This document shows positions 47,906 to 59,150 of a stretch of 64,000 nt of DNA, in pieces. Under the pieces are notes generated by a model. That model had not been told where the DNA came from and searched no databases. It saw nothing but the letters and a program-made list of their open reading frames with translations. Location: assembly GCF_964340395.1 (NCBI RefSeq), contig NC_135551.1, positions 17,282,503-17,346,502 of the forward strand, given 5' to 3'. The DNA is from Glandiceps talaboti. Lineage: Eukaryota; Hemichordata; Enteropneusta; Spengelidae. The translations under genes and the position numbers were made by a program. Each line of letters begins with the position of its first letter. Position 1 is the stretch's first letter.

Positions 47906-48002
47906 ATTTCGTGACTGCAATGACCTGGTTTTGGAATTCTGTAACCCCTTTGCAACTTCGTTATTACTTGTTTAGATGTGACATCACCATAGGGCGTTGC
48001 TC
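47906..48002 (-). CDS. RTK: kinase subdomain X exon
   Basis: A 97-bp exon, phase 1 in and 2 out, too short for most ORF filters. Acceptor TTTACTATAG/GA and donor GAAAT/GTGAGT. It encodes GATPYGDVTSKQVITKLQRG then YRIPKPGHC. This is the G-x-x-P-Y-x-x-x-x-x-x-x-v-x-x-x-L-x-x-G-Y-R-x-x-x-P-x-x-C block between SDVWSFG and CW. Confidence 0.93.
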
Positions 48003-48560
48003 CTATAGTAAAATAAGGGATGGCAAATGTAAACGTTCAGAATGAAGAGGGTGGAAAAGAAAACAAACACTTGTATTTGAAATAGTAAGGTTACCTTTAA
48101 AGTATAACACGCATTCCAAAGACAAAAAGGAAATATATGATGAAGTTGTTTCAGTGACAAGTTAACATTATCATTAATATTTTACTTCACAAATGAAAAT
48201 ACTAAAATAAAACCACATTCAAGTATAATGTCAATGTCGATGCATAATATTGACATATAATTACAATATTGGTATGGCATTGTTAGAATAGTTGGTTGCA
48301 TAGTACTAGGGATTTCGTGGATATTTTTGATACATATGATAAATTACGTCATCGGATCGTTAGAGTGATATCATGATACCGGGTTTGAGTTCAGTCAATT
48401 GCAGATGGTGGAAGTATGCTTCAGTAAGTACAGTACTGCAAGTACATTTTACATATGCAGCATAAACTATGCCAAAATACGACCGTATAAACCCAGTTTG
48501 TACCCATTTAATACATTTCCCCAATATGTGACCTCAACAAAATACCAATATCATACAAAC

Positions 48561-48672
48561 CGAGTGAAATCAATTCCATAAGGGTGATTCCGAATGACCA
48601 CACGTCACTCATTGATGAGTACACGTCATCAAGTAATGATTCTAACGCCATCCATCTCAGGGGTAGAGGGCT
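48561..48672 (-). CDS. RTK: activation-segment end and subdomain IX
   Basis: A 112-bp exon, phase 0 in and 1 out. [16 protein letters not shown] holds the P+1 loop with R/K-W-M-A-x-E-S (the APE-equivalent is ALE), then [17 protein letters not shown]. The acceptor is GTAATTTCAG/AGC. The donor CTCG/GTTTGT is not a strong one, but it is the only one that keeps frame with 47906-48002. Confidence 0.92.
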
Positions 48673-48747
48673 CTGAAATTACGAAATTACGGAATATTAA
48701 GAGCATTTTATACATAAAATTGTAAGAAGACAAATATGATTTTAAAT

Positions 48748-48882
48748 TATGGATTTACACTACGGACCGTGTCACCAGAAGGATCATCAGGTGTAATTGA
48801 AGTCGTTGGCTTTGTGTCATGAAACCAACGACTTACACCCGACGATCCTTCTGGTGAAACGGTCCGTAGTGTAAATTCATAA
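48748..48882. mobile_element. 135-bp palindromic MITE in a kinase intron
   Basis: Near-perfect hairpin: TTTACACTACGGACCGTGTC ... and its complement, with AAGTCGTTGG/CCAACGACTT near the tip. Likely a small inverted-repeat element. Confidence 0.82.
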
Positions 48883-48922
48883 TGTAATATCATACTCGTC
48901 TCTTTCATTTTATGTATGCATA

Positions 48923-48926
<4 letters not shown>

Positions 48927-49009
<83 letters not shown>
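48927..49009. repeat. (GT)n microsatellite 45 bp past a kinase donor
   Basis: About 41 GT units, i.e. (CA)n on the gene strand. It starts about 45 bases downstream of the donor of exon 49055-49177. CA repeats near donors can bind hnRNP L and change splicing. Confidence 0.97.
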
Positions 49010-49010
<1 letters not shown>

Positions 49011-49054
49011 ACCTCTTCATCCAGGATCAATTTTTCAACGGATTCTAGACCTAC

Positions 49055-49177
49055 CTTGGATGTCCTTTGATAAGTGTAGATGCCTCTGACATCTCTCGCC
49101 ATACCAAAATCTGATATCTTGCAGGTCTTGTTATCATCGAGCAGAATATTTCTTGTCGCAAGGTCACGATGTATGAT
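49055..49177 (-). CDS. RTK: catalytic loop and DFG exon
   Basis: A 123-bp phase 0-0 exon (41 codons), acceptor CTATTTAAAG/ATC and donor TCCAAG/GTAGGT. IIHRDLATRNILLDD contains the catalytic Asp, Arg and Asn; CKISDFGMARD contains the Mg-binding DFG. Then RGIYTYQRTSK gives two activation-loop Tyr in a Y-x-Y arrangement, close to the paired Tyr of FGFR-type loops. HRDLATRN (rather than HRDLAARN) is seen in several RTK groups. Confidence 0.96.
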
Positions 49178-49511
49178 CTTTAAATAGATTGGAATGAAAC
49201 ATGGATTTTATTTCCATAATTTGAATTTAGTTGTGTCGTTTACGCTTGATGAGTTTGTATAAAGAACTTAGATTGTACACGAAAACCAAACACAACACAG
49301 AGTCTGTGAAAGTTACTTTTTTATTTCATTTGGATAGGAGTTGACTTTCGCTGCACTCTAGATCTTAGACTACTATAGTGTACTCCCTGTATTTCCTGTT
49401 TCCTAATACCTCATACCACTATATAGTATTTCTGCAGTGGATGGCTTTTAATTAATTGTCTGTAGTTAAACCGTGTTAGTCCTTTATTCGATAGGATTTG
49501 CTTATATATAC

Positions 49512-49693
49512 CTCAAGAGAGGACAAGAAAGTCATGCCGTCGGCAATTTGCTGAGCAAATCTCAATAAATCCAACGGTGACAGGTATCGGCTCTTTGGAT
49601 GTAGATTTTGGTATGTGTAATTAGACCGCTTATTCCTGAGATGAGCCAGTAAGTTACCATGTTCGGCATACTCCATAATTATCAAAATCGGAT
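49512..49693 (-). CDS. RTK: hinge and short kinase insert
   Basis: A 182-bp exon, phase 1 in and 0 out. DPILIIMEYAEHGNLLAHLR is the hinge (M-E-Y-A-x-x-G-N-L). A short insert follows (NKRSNYTYQNLHPKSRYLS), then PLDLLRFAQQIADGMTFLSS (helix E). The insert of about 17 residues is like FGFR and much shorter than in PDGFR/VEGFR types. Confidence 0.94.
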
Positions 49694-49959
49694 CTAATAA
49701 CAAAATTGATTGTGATAATAAATCAGTGAATTGGTGTACAAGGTATTCCGACCACATACAGAGATGTCCACTATACATACATAGAGTAATATTATTTTTA
49801 TATAGTGTAACATTGTAATATTTTCTCGTGTCTTTGTCCAAGTCCGGCTTGCAATGTTAACACACAAGCCATCATTTTCGCATTCAGAGTTCAATATGCA
49901 TGTTTTGTTCATGTGTGCCATTTTCTAACACCAAACACCACCAACGCCTGTGACCATAC

Positions 49960-50073
49960 CTTCAATAGTACAGCAACCCAGAAACGACACCACGTTTGGA
50001 TGATGCGATGGGAGGGACTTCATGATCTTTAGTTCCCTCAAAAAATCTGCTTTATCATCAGGAGTAGCATATT
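49960..50073 (-). CDS. RTK: helix C exon
   Basis: A 114-bp phase 1-1 exon (38 codons), acceptor ATGTTTACAG/AA and donor ATTGAAG/GTATGG. It encodes EYATPDDKADFLRELKIMKS then LPSHHPNVVSFLGCCT, with the helix-C Glu in R-E-L-K-x-M and the H-P-N-V-V-x-x-L-G-C-C strand typical of FGFR/RET-like kinases. Confidence 0.94.
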
Positions 50074-50685
50074 CTGTAAACATGGAAAGGAGGCAAACAG
50101 TTAGTCTATCAGCTAGCCCTCGGATGTTCTTCCGATAAAATACGACACACAGCCGAACAACGCTATCGAGGATGGAACATCCGAGCCCTCACATGCGAAC
50201 TTCGTTCGCTTATAGTTATAGCATCGAAAGAAAGCCCGAACGTCTAGCAGCAAGACTAGCAAACAGTTTGTTTTCAGTGCATTCAAACAAATAAGTATAT
50301 ATTGTTTTGCTTGCTAAACGAAAGATGCAGAGAAAAATGATCCTCTTCAGGGGGCGTACGCGTTACGTTATCACCGTACATAGTAGTTAGTACATTCTTA
50401 CAGTATTTTCAGCATTTAGTGTCATATAGATATGACATATATATGTGACGATTTATCTGATAATAGCTGGTAAATAGTCAAGATTTCAATTTTATTATTT
50501 GCTCAAATTTTTTGTAAAGCAAGACATTTTCCAAATTAAATAACTAGGCTTCATGTATATCAATATGCTTTGCTATTTTTTTAAATACATTTTATTATAT
50601 ATTCCTACGCCAGACTGAAATTAAAATAAACACATTGCATGTTTGTTATTTGTTACGTTTGTCTTAACTACAGCTGTTATCTCAC

Positions 50686-50968
50686 CTGGCATACACTTTA
50701 CTGCAACATGTACTGTTCCACAGCGATCACCGATATTTGTAGCGTCGGCCATTATGACTTTCCCAAATTCACCTCTACCAAGGATATGACTTTCACGTAG
50801 ATGTATATCTTTTCGAGGAAATTCCCAGATATGATCATACTGTGTGTTATTCGTACGTGTACTGGTTTTGTGTTTTAAAGTTTCGTATCTGTTAGAACAC
50901 GGTGTTGAATCATCTAACATGGTACACCTTTCATCAGTAAACACTGTTGTAACAATGCTTTGTATAGC
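50686..50968 (-). CDS. RTK: juxtamembrane and kinase N-lobe exon
   Basis: A 283-bp exon, phase 0 in and 1 out. After a juxtamembrane part with Cys and Tyr comes YDHIWEFPRKDIHL, then the glycine loop LGRGEFGKVIMADA and the VAVK lysine. W-E-F-P-R before the kinase is typical of FGFR/VEGFR/RET-like RTKs. Two acceptors 6 bases apart (TTTGAG/GTT and GTTCAG/GCT) would both keep frame, adding or omitting Val-Gln. The donor is ATGCCAG/GTGAGA. Confidence 0.93.
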
Positions 50969-51339
50969 CTGAACCTCAAATAAAGAGACAAATATGAATA
51001 TCGTTTGTATAATAATTTCATTACTAATTAGATAATACAGATCAGATATCATATAGTTCTATTGTATGGTATAATACATTGACATTATTTGCAATCAGAC
51101 ACCCCCCCCCCCACAACAGCAACGAAGATGGTGCATCCTGCTCTCATCTTCATTATGTAATACTAGCATTGTTTTTCGTTACTAGGGAATATCATAGACC
51201 CTCCACCCACATGGGAATATGTATGAATTTTGTAGGGATTGAAAATAATTATAAGGTTGACTACAAACATTTCAACTAGTCTATAGAACCAATTATCTAT
51301 CCAGTTATTTATTTAGTTATCTATGTATCTACTATCTAT

Positions 51340-51349
51340 CTGTCCGTCC

Positions 51350-51412
<63 letters not shown>
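51340..51412. repeat. (CTGT)n microsatellite
   Basis: About 18 CTGT units in the intron next to the juxtamembrane exon, 28 bases past its donor on the gene strand. Confidence 0.96.
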
Positions 51413-51439
51413 GAGACAATTCAAATTATAGTATTTTAC

Positions 51440-51526
51440 CTCTGATTGTTGTACTTCACTACTCATTTGTACGAGAGGATCAGATACATTATTATTATGT
51501 GTACTGCGATAGGTAATTCTTGGAGT
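51440..51526 (-). CDS. RTK: juxtamembrane exon
   Basis: An 87-bp phase 0-0 exon (29 codons), acceptor TTCATTTTCAG/ACT and donor TCAGAG/GTAAAA. It encodes TPRITYRSTHNNNVSDPLVQ then MSSEVQQSE. It is short and low in hydrophobics, with one Tyr (ITYRS). Frame and phase tie it to the TM exon and the N-lobe exon. Confidence 0.8.
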
Positions 51527-51547
51527 CTGAAAATGAAAATAAATTAT

Positions 51548-52200
51548 TATTTATTATTATTATTATTTATTTCTTGTAAGTAAACGCGCTACACATGCGT
51601 CTCAGCGCGTTGTACAGACTGTAGTTTAAAAAATTGCAATAAACTAAAGAAAATAACAACACACAAAAAGGGGCTAGGTGTAAAACTGGCCAATTAAAAT
51701 AATTCACAATGTATAAAAACTGACAAGTTAAAATCAATCACTTAAAATGTTGTCTAAAAAGATATGTCTTTAAACTACGTTTAAAAATGTCAACAGTCAT
51801 TATATTTCTCATTTCAAATGGAAGTGAATTCCACAGAGAGGGTGAGCACACTGAAAAAGCCCTCTGGCCATAAGATCTATTGAAATTGCCACGTGGTTGG
51901 ACTAAGAGTAGCTTTTCAGCGGAACGAAGATTTCGTGTTGGAACATAAATGCTAATTAAATCTGACAGGTATAATGGTGCTACGTGATTGATTATCTTGA
52001 AAGTGATCAGTAGGATTTTGAAATTAATCCTAGCCTCAACTGGGAGCCAATGCAAGTCATAGAGTACAGGAGTAATGTTGTCGAATTTTCGTGTACAACT
52101 GACAAGACGGGCTGCAGCATTCTGGAGTGACTGCAGACGATCTATCTGGTATTTTGGAACTCCATACAATAGACCATTGCAGTAATCGAGTCGGGATTAA
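51548..52200 (-). mobile_element. 3' end of a second LINE
   Basis: A frame (52200-51738) encoding LYGVPKYQIDRLQSLQNAAA, PVLYDLHWLPVEARINFKIL and SLWNSLPFEMRN, ending YLFRQHF. This C-terminal domain is common in CR1/RTE/L2-type reverse transcriptase ORFs. A 3' UTR follows with GCGCTGAGACGCATGTGTAGC and a tail of AAT repeats (51548-51575). Only the last quarter of the ORF remains. Inserted in an RTK intron, same strand as the gene. Confidence 0.88.
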
Positions 52201-52419
52201 ATATATAAATATATAAATATATAAATATATAATAAATAGTTATAATCATGACATTCATGAATATTTACTACTAATAAAACGATAAACCAGATTTAAACTG
52301 AAGGCCTTCCGTGAGGGCACAGTCTATACAGATTTTCGTACGTACACACTAATTATTGGAATGCAAAGTTCTTAGCTATAGCTATCATACATGATATATA
52401 CCCATTAATTGGCAAATAG

Positions 52420-52900
52420 TTATGCCAAACTATAAGAAATCTGAAGTTTGTATACATAAAGGCCTAATTATCTAAAATCATTAATTATACAAATGAATAA
52501 TATAGCTTTATAGGACACATGCAGTTTGTCATCATCAACGTGTACACCAAATTATATAGATTTTGAAGATTGTATATTCTTAAATCATTAATGTGTATTC
52601 AGGTGGGATGTGTTGTGTTGTGGTTTGGTTTGGTGTGGTGTGGTGTGGTGTGGTGTGGTGTGGTGTGGTGTGGTGCGGTGTGGTGCCGTGCGGTTCTGTG
52701 CGGTGTGGTGTGGTATGGTGTAGTGTAGTGTAGTGTAGTGTAGTGTAGTGTAGTGTAGTGTAGTGTAGTGTAGTGTACTGTACTGTACTGTACTGTGATG
52801 CGATGAGATGTAATATAATGTGATGTGATGTGATGCAATGTGATGTGATGTGATGTGATGTGATGTGATGTGATAATGTAAAATAGTGAAAATTGCTCTA
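52420..52900. repeat. ~140-bp monomer fragment plus GTGGT/GTAGT/GTGAT satellite
   Basis: 52420-52590 matches the monomers of 3480-5790. It is followed by about 270 bases of changing pentanucleotide runs (GGTGT, GTAGT, TACTG, TGATG), a microsatellite head in the same position as in the other members. Confidence 0.75.
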
Positions 52901-52961
52901 GGCTATTTATCAAGTAATTATATTTGAGATTTACAAACTAATATTAAGATTCTCTGTATAC

Positions 52962-53110
52962 CTTTTTCAACCTCCGATACATCACTAAACACGAGATAAT
53001 AACTACTATACCAATAATAATTATAACTAGCATGCTGCATATGACTGCTGTAGTGATTATCACCGTGCCATTCGAAGTACTCAGTAGAAGTGAACTATTC
53101 TTGCCAGCCT
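52962..53110 (-). CDS. RTK: transmembrane exon
   Basis: A 149-bp exon, phase 1 in and 0 out, acceptor TTTTTGACAG/AG and donor AAAAAG/GTATAC. It has a short Ser-rich stalk, then the helix TAVICSMLVIIIIGIVVIIS, then CLVMYRRLKK with the basic stop-transfer cluster. The orientation puts the Ig domains outside and the kinase inside. Confidence 0.92.
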
Positions 53111-53169
53111 CTGTCAAAAACAATACAGAACGTAGTGAGCACATACATTTATGTATTTAATGTATCATA

Positions 53170-53476
53170 ATAGGCTCTCTTACAATCCTCGGAGCTTTGC
53201 ATCACTAACTTGTTGTTTTGTATGTACCAATATCTACTGCTCGAATATCCTTGTACTGTGCGCCCTCATCGATCACAAAGGGCTAACCATTCGTTGACAG
53301 TACTGCGAAGCTCCATATTTATCAGAAAGCCATGAGCTTCGCCGGCAGTAACACGTCAACGAATGGTTAGCCCTATGTGGTCGATGAGGGCGCACAGTAT
53401 GCCGTAGATATCGGTACATATACAAAACTACCATTTTAGCGATGCGAAGCTCCGATGACTGTAAGAGAGTCTATTA
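53170..53476. mobile_element. 307-bp palindromic MITE in an RTK intron
   Basis: Arms of about 130-150 bases: AGGCTCTCTTACAATCCTCG ... GTGCGCCCTCATCGATC ... GGGCTAACCATTCGTTGAC, and the complements. A small central loop carries AGTACTGCGAAGCTC. The arms are still strongly alike. Confidence 0.85.
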
Positions 53477-53656
53477 AGATAATTAATGACAATGAACCCA
53501 TACAAATGTTATTTTGTTCCTATAGGATAAAAGTCACAAATATTAAATAGTCTAGGCTTATTACATACATAACAATGAAGTACATTGACTAACACGTCGA
53601 ACCTTTAGAAAGTTCGTTCAAGCAAACCAATGCAATATACCAATTAGATTGTTTAC

Positions 53657-54001
53657 CTATCGGCACTTCCACATTTAAGAGAAAGGAAACGGTGTGAACA
53701 TCGTTTGTGTGATCGGCGTAGACTTTACATGTATAATATCCAGCATTACTTGATACCATGTTGAAGATAACTAATTCATTCGTGTACGTATAAAAATCCC
53801 TGAATCGCGTGCCATGGCGTTTTATATGGGTATTCCCGCTGCTCTTCACAATCTTGCCGTTCTGTTTGCACCATGACACATCAGAGGCATAGCGCATAGT
53901 TGCCTGACATCTCACGGTTAGATTTGTCCCAGCAGGAAGTGTTAACACTGAAATTTTGTCCGTCTTGATTTGATTAAATTGTTGAAATTCAAGTTTCAGT
54001 T
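53657..54001 (-). CDS. RTK: second Ig-like domain exon
   Basis: A 345-bp phase 1-1 exon (115 codons), acceptor GACCCTATAG/AA and donor CCGATAG/GTAAAC. It has LPAGTNLTVRCQATMRYASD, VSWCKQNGKIV, then ELVIFNMVSSNAGYYTCKVY. This is the C-x(11-14)-W ... D/N-x-G-x-Y-x-C Ig pattern, with Asn in place of the usual Asp. NLTV is a potential N-glycosylation site. Confidence 0.92.
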
Positions 54002-54739
54002 CTATAGGGTCGAAAAGAGAAACAAAAGTAGAACTAACACATAATAGCCAAATACTGCAGTTTGCTTCAAGTTATCAGATATATTCTCACAGGTTTGCAA
54101 GTTTTTGGGCATGACTGGGAATTACTCGGTAAATTTTATACATCCATTGCATTTTGCTAAAAATACTACACTTCAGCAGAGAGACCACTAGAACTATTAA
54201 AGGAGAGGAATATTATAGGTGATGCATACGATACGACCAAAGGTGAGTAACAATCCGTGACAAATTCCGTCCACCCCTTCTCAAACCCCGAACACTTGTA
54301 AACCCCCCCCCCCAGATCCCTCATCCTTAGGATGCTTCTAACATATCAATTTTATACAACATAAATTTTCCCTCGGGGTTTTAATACCCGATCAACACGC
54401 ACGCCATTGCTGTCATCACTAGATAACATTGTAATGGTTCATGGTTATACGTGTAACTTAATTTTATAATACAGTTTGATCCCGCGCCCAATGAACAAAT
54501 TAAATGAACGCGTCGAGATATTGCTTCTGTCGTTCACCTTTAAAATGGTAAATACTCCGCAGACAGTCGTCGTGAGGTCTTGAAATGTCAATCTTAGCTT
54601 GTCAATCGGCCGGGTCGACACTCCTCTTTGAAAGAAGAATCGACTGAGTGTATTGTATTCTCTTACCGTAAAAAGGTTAGGTGTTTTTACGACGATATAT
54701 TTGAACTGAAAACAAATGACGCAAACAATATTTACTTAC

Positions 54740-55096
54740 CGTAGACACACAAGGTGATACCTCGTCTCTGCTGATGAGATAGGCTGGTACTTACACCGTA
54801 TCTCCTAAATAAAAGTATACATTTATACGTTGTTTCATCAAAAAAACTTACGTTCCGTATTATCAAATTTGGAAAAACCGAAACATTATATCTAGAATCG
54901 ACCACGTATTCTTTCGGTTGTCGATCAAAGATCTTGCCAGCGATGGAAACGCCGTTATCTTTTATGAACCATCTTACTGACGTGATGGCGTAGAGAACAT
55001 TTCTAGTCGGTGGCTTGAAACGACAGGTAAGTAGAACGTCTTCTCCGACAGAAGTATGTATTTTATTCTGATCCCCGGCCGTATATTTCATCAACA
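54740..55096 (-). CDS. RTK: first Ig-like domain exon
   Basis: A 357-bp phase 1-1 exon (119 codons), acceptor TTTCTTTCAG/TG and donor TCTACG/GTAAGT. GEDVLLTCRFKPPTRN, TSVRWFIKDNGVSI, then LIIRNVSFFDETTYKCILLF give the Ig Cys-Trp-Cys core with D-E-T-T-Y-x-C. The long strand between Trp and the second Cys suggests a V/I-set fold. NVSVF and NVSFF are glycosylation sequons. Confidence 0.9.
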
Positions 55097-57345
55097 CTGA
55101 AAGAAAAGGAATAAATTAAATGCAACTAAAGCGCAATAACGTCTCTGTAAATAAGGCCTAGGTGCAGGTAATGGTTGCCATCTTTTGTAGGAAAAGCATG
55201 GCATATAATTATTATATTTTCAATGATATTTTATTTCGACCTAGGCAAGAAGAAACACGTATATATCATCAAGTTTAGGTTATTGATTACTTCTTTTATA
55301 CATTTTGACGTACTTAATTGAGAATATTTTACTTTCAATTTGTATTGTTTCTACCGGTATATGAGTTGTTTCTGTTTCGTTTTATACATTTGAAATAGGG
55401 TTATCCAAGTGTTTTGAAACGGGAAAGCCCCCCCCTTTTTTTTTTACATATTAGACACAATATACCCACTATAAAAATGTATTCCTGGTTGCATTATACC
55501 ATATTAGGTCGAACCAAGTGATGTTGTTATAATCCGATAATATGTCGTGATAACTCGGTTTCGAAGTGTTGCATTATTGCGTATATTTTAAGACGTGACG
55601 TATCACATTACATATACATGTATGTAGTTCTGGGGAGACACACCGTATGTGTCACGATTCTGTGACTCATAATTCCTGCAAGCACTAAAAGGCGAACACC
55701 ACTCAATGAAATAAAGGCATTTTCGTAATCTTTGGGTTCTGGAGAGTCGTTTAACGATTTCACGGTACATCAATTTTCGTGTGATTGCCAAGAAAGGCCA
55801 AAGTAAACCATAGACCCTACACGATTCGTGCAGGGTTTATGGTTGAACATTGTTTCAGATTTATTGTCCTAACAACGGTCCAGTGTGACGTCATGTGAGT
55901 CAACAGTCATGCATATATTAGATGAACAAGTATTCATGACCTTCTTTGTCGCATCAAGGTCACAATGGCTCTCCAGAACCCAAAGTTTACAAAAAATCAC
56001 TTTACTTCCTTGACTAACCCCCCCCCCCCCCTCTCACTGTATTAAAGCAAACTCAGTGTAAAAAATATCGATGCAATGATCAACTTGCTGGCTCTAATTA
56101 CAACTCATTATTTAAAACTTAATCCTACCAATCAGTTTTCATTCAGGTTTAGGTTTTGAATCCTACATAAATCCCGGTCCACTTTAAAATGCCAAATGAC
56201 CATATTTCATATATTTTTATAAATAAAGCGGAACACGCCCTTTCGAAACAACGTCACCGCTTCACATATATGTGTAAACATTTTATTCAATTATTTGTAA
56301 AACGAAAACCCCAAAACCGTGGGAGTAGGTTGTACAGCATCGCATCACGTGACAACATCAGGGTAAAGTGTAATGTGTAATGTGACACTAGTAGGGCACG
56401 TGGCTGGAAGTTTCCAGACCCTTTTCCGCTAAAGCAGCTGCAGGTCAGTACTATCATGACCTGGGGTCATGAAATACTTACCTATGAATAGTATGATGAT
56501 GTATACAGGAACGATATATTTTGAACTTTACTCGGAATCACAACTTAATGTCGGATCCGGGGCTTTTTAAGCATAACATTGAAGTTTTTGAAATTTGAAA
56601 GTAGTTTAACGGCTTTTAAGCATTTATATATACTTCTGGAATTATTGTTCGTTTGTTATAATTTTTTATATGACAATAACAGGAAACAAATAAAAATTAA
56701 AATTGCATGAAGCATGACCATTTGTTATTGAGGCGTGGAAATGTTCTATAATTTTAGATATGATATACAGATTAAAGGCGGCCATTTTGCAGGAGTGTTA
56801 TTTAGACCACAGAATAATCAATTTTGTTCTCGCTATTTTCTGGATTTCTAATATCATATCTCTATATTCCAAATGTAAAGTTTTAAATATTGCCACCATA
56901 ACTATTGTTTCCTAGGCATCTCACTGTTTTTCCCCCTTTTCCTACTTTATCACTGTCATATCAGAGTTTACCATTTTTACATTAACATTAGATTTCTATT
57001 AAACCCTAGAACAAACTCACGGTCAACTTGAGCTTGAGGTCAAGACTAACTCATTAACATTCCAAAATTGCACAAGTCGTTATACATTTTTATAGATTTC
57101 TGGAAACGCCAGTCGTATTGTAGTTTTGCTCATTTTGAAGATTCTAAAAAAATTGTTAGACTTTAATGAAATGAATATGATGATGTGGTAATACTATAAT
57201 TATACATTGAGATCTATTATGTAAAGCACTCAATTGCACACCTCTCAACTCGACAGGTGAAATAAATAAACTATAAACAGTCTCGTCTTCAACAAACTCA
57301 ACAATGTGTTGTGAATATCAACAATAACAGGTTATCATAACTTAC
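55097..57345 (-). other. First RTK intron
   Basis: Contains a short hairpin at 55806-55844 (AACCATAGACCCTACACGA and near-complement), C-homopolymers near 55428 and 56020, and an old, one-armed relative of the 7-bp-target transposon at about 56803-57030. No exon recognised. Confidence 0.6.
56803..57030. repeat. Diverged single-arm copy of the 7-bp-target transposon
   Basis: AATCAATTTTGTTCTCGCTA, then ATTTCTAATATCAT, GTTTCCTAGGCATCTCACTG, TATCAGAGTTTACC and AACAAACTCACGG follow the arm of 60289-61821 in order, with many changes. No opposite arm was found. Confidence 0.7.
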
Positions 57346-57412
57346 TTGTGGCCATCAGTAACACTATCTTGCCTGTGGAAAACCCGGTGACACCTTTAAC
57401 TCTTGATGTCAT
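57346..57412 (-). CDS. RTK: candidate start exon
   Basis: The ATG at 57412-57410 gives MTSRVKGVTGFSTGKIVLLM, then AT and a strong donor CACAA/GTAAGT in phase 1. The split codon becomes Met, and KIVLLMATMLMKYTAG would be the signal peptide. It is a rather weak one. The frame is also open upstream to 57517, so the start could be farther out. An alternative first exon lies at 59317-59485. Confidence 0.5.
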
Positions 57413-59115
57413 GCTGTGTTCATCATACAAGTAAACAAATGTCTCTAGTTCGAATAAAAACCTGTGTATATAGGTTCGAAGATCACGAATTGAAATGATG
57501 ATAATAATGTCCCCCAAAACATCCCAAAATAGTGGAGATGTTTACCAGCAAGTAACGATACTTGGCTCGGCGCCAATAAAGCCACGACCAAAATGTAATC
57601 TTTCACTATGAGTCATCATACAGTTTCAGTTACCTTTAATGGTCACGAATTTTGACGATCACACCCGAACAAATGTCGAGGCTATAACAAGAATTGCTGA
57701 ACAGATGTAGATGTTCAATTTACTTGGTAACTTCATTCGATCATCTCGTGTTTATTTATAATGACTGAGTCCTAATTTCACCTTCCCTCTACGGGGGAGG
57801 GGGGAGGGGTAACTGCCATTGACGGTAATACTAGGAGGAAGCGCCTGCCCAAAGGTTTGTTTGACAAGTGTAATAATATTGTTTCTGTAGGCAATATAAG
57901 GGGAGAACCATTTGATGTCTTGGGAACCGGGGAAGGGGGAAGGGGGGGGGGGGGACAGGACACCCCCCCCCCCCCGACAAATGCCCACGAACTACGGTAG
58001 GACTATGGCTCACGATTCAACCAAGAAAGGCATGTTTTTTAGGGTTACTTAGCATTTCTACTATAGTGCGATTGTAAGACGTGATTTCAGGCGGTGTACA
58101 TAAAATTAAATATATGGTTTTATCATTTTAGCATTATGCAATCAGATTCCAAAGTTCTACTCAAATTGTTGCCCATTTCGAGAATAGTCATGTGCTTGAC
58201 TTTTTTAGAGGAATAGCCCACAACCTCCAGTATTGAATAGTATAGCACTGTTTAGTGTTTATGCAATCAGATTCCGGAGTTCTACACTCAAGCAATTCAT
58301 TTTAACTGCCTTTATTTACAAATCAAATCCCGTGTTCAAGTTATCACACTTTGTTGTTTGTATTTTTATTTATTGTCGTCACAATTTCAGTCTAATGTCG
58401 AATTAAATGTGACCTACGGTGGCGTTTGCCGAGGGGGGGGGGCAGTTGTCCGGGGCGTTTGTCCTAGAACCCGGGGGGGGGGGATTGTCGGCAGGTGAAG
58501 GAGAAAAAATAAATTTGATCCCATAATGGCTTGAGAAAATTAAACTGCTCTCCAACAGACAGAAGTACAAAAAAAAATTAACAGTTGCGACATGCTGAAA
58601 TCAGCAAAATTTGGGTTTCGGATTTTCTCCTTCTTCTCTGGAGGGTGGCGCTAATAATTTCAATATTTTTTTTCAGCATTTATGATATAAGGGTTCCTTT
58701 ACAAAATTAGAATAGAATAGAATAGAATAGAATAGAATAGAATAGAATAGAATAGAATAGAATAGAATAGAATAGAACATAATAGAATAGAATAGAATAG
58801 CATAGAATAGAATAGAATAGAATACGATAGAATCTTTTATTGCATACGTTAAGAAAACTACATTTCTTCATTGGATTTCTGCAATAAGTGTATGGTGCAT
58901 ATATCGCTCGTATCCTAGATTGGAGGACTGAAGAGCAATCAATGACAAAAATTAAAGAGAAAACAAAAGTGCATATTCTTGAATAAAATGACACTATATA
59001 CCTTATGAATCAAACGTATAGAAAAAAAACTCGAAGTGAGTCTTTTAAATGACGTCTACTCATTTACTGCTGCTAGTACTTTTACTACGTGATACACACC
59101 GTTCTCACTCACTCA

Positions 59116-59150
<35 letters not shown>

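Noticed and set aside
52599-52913. His-Thr-rich repeat protein
   Set aside because: A reading of the GTGGT/GTAGT satellite.
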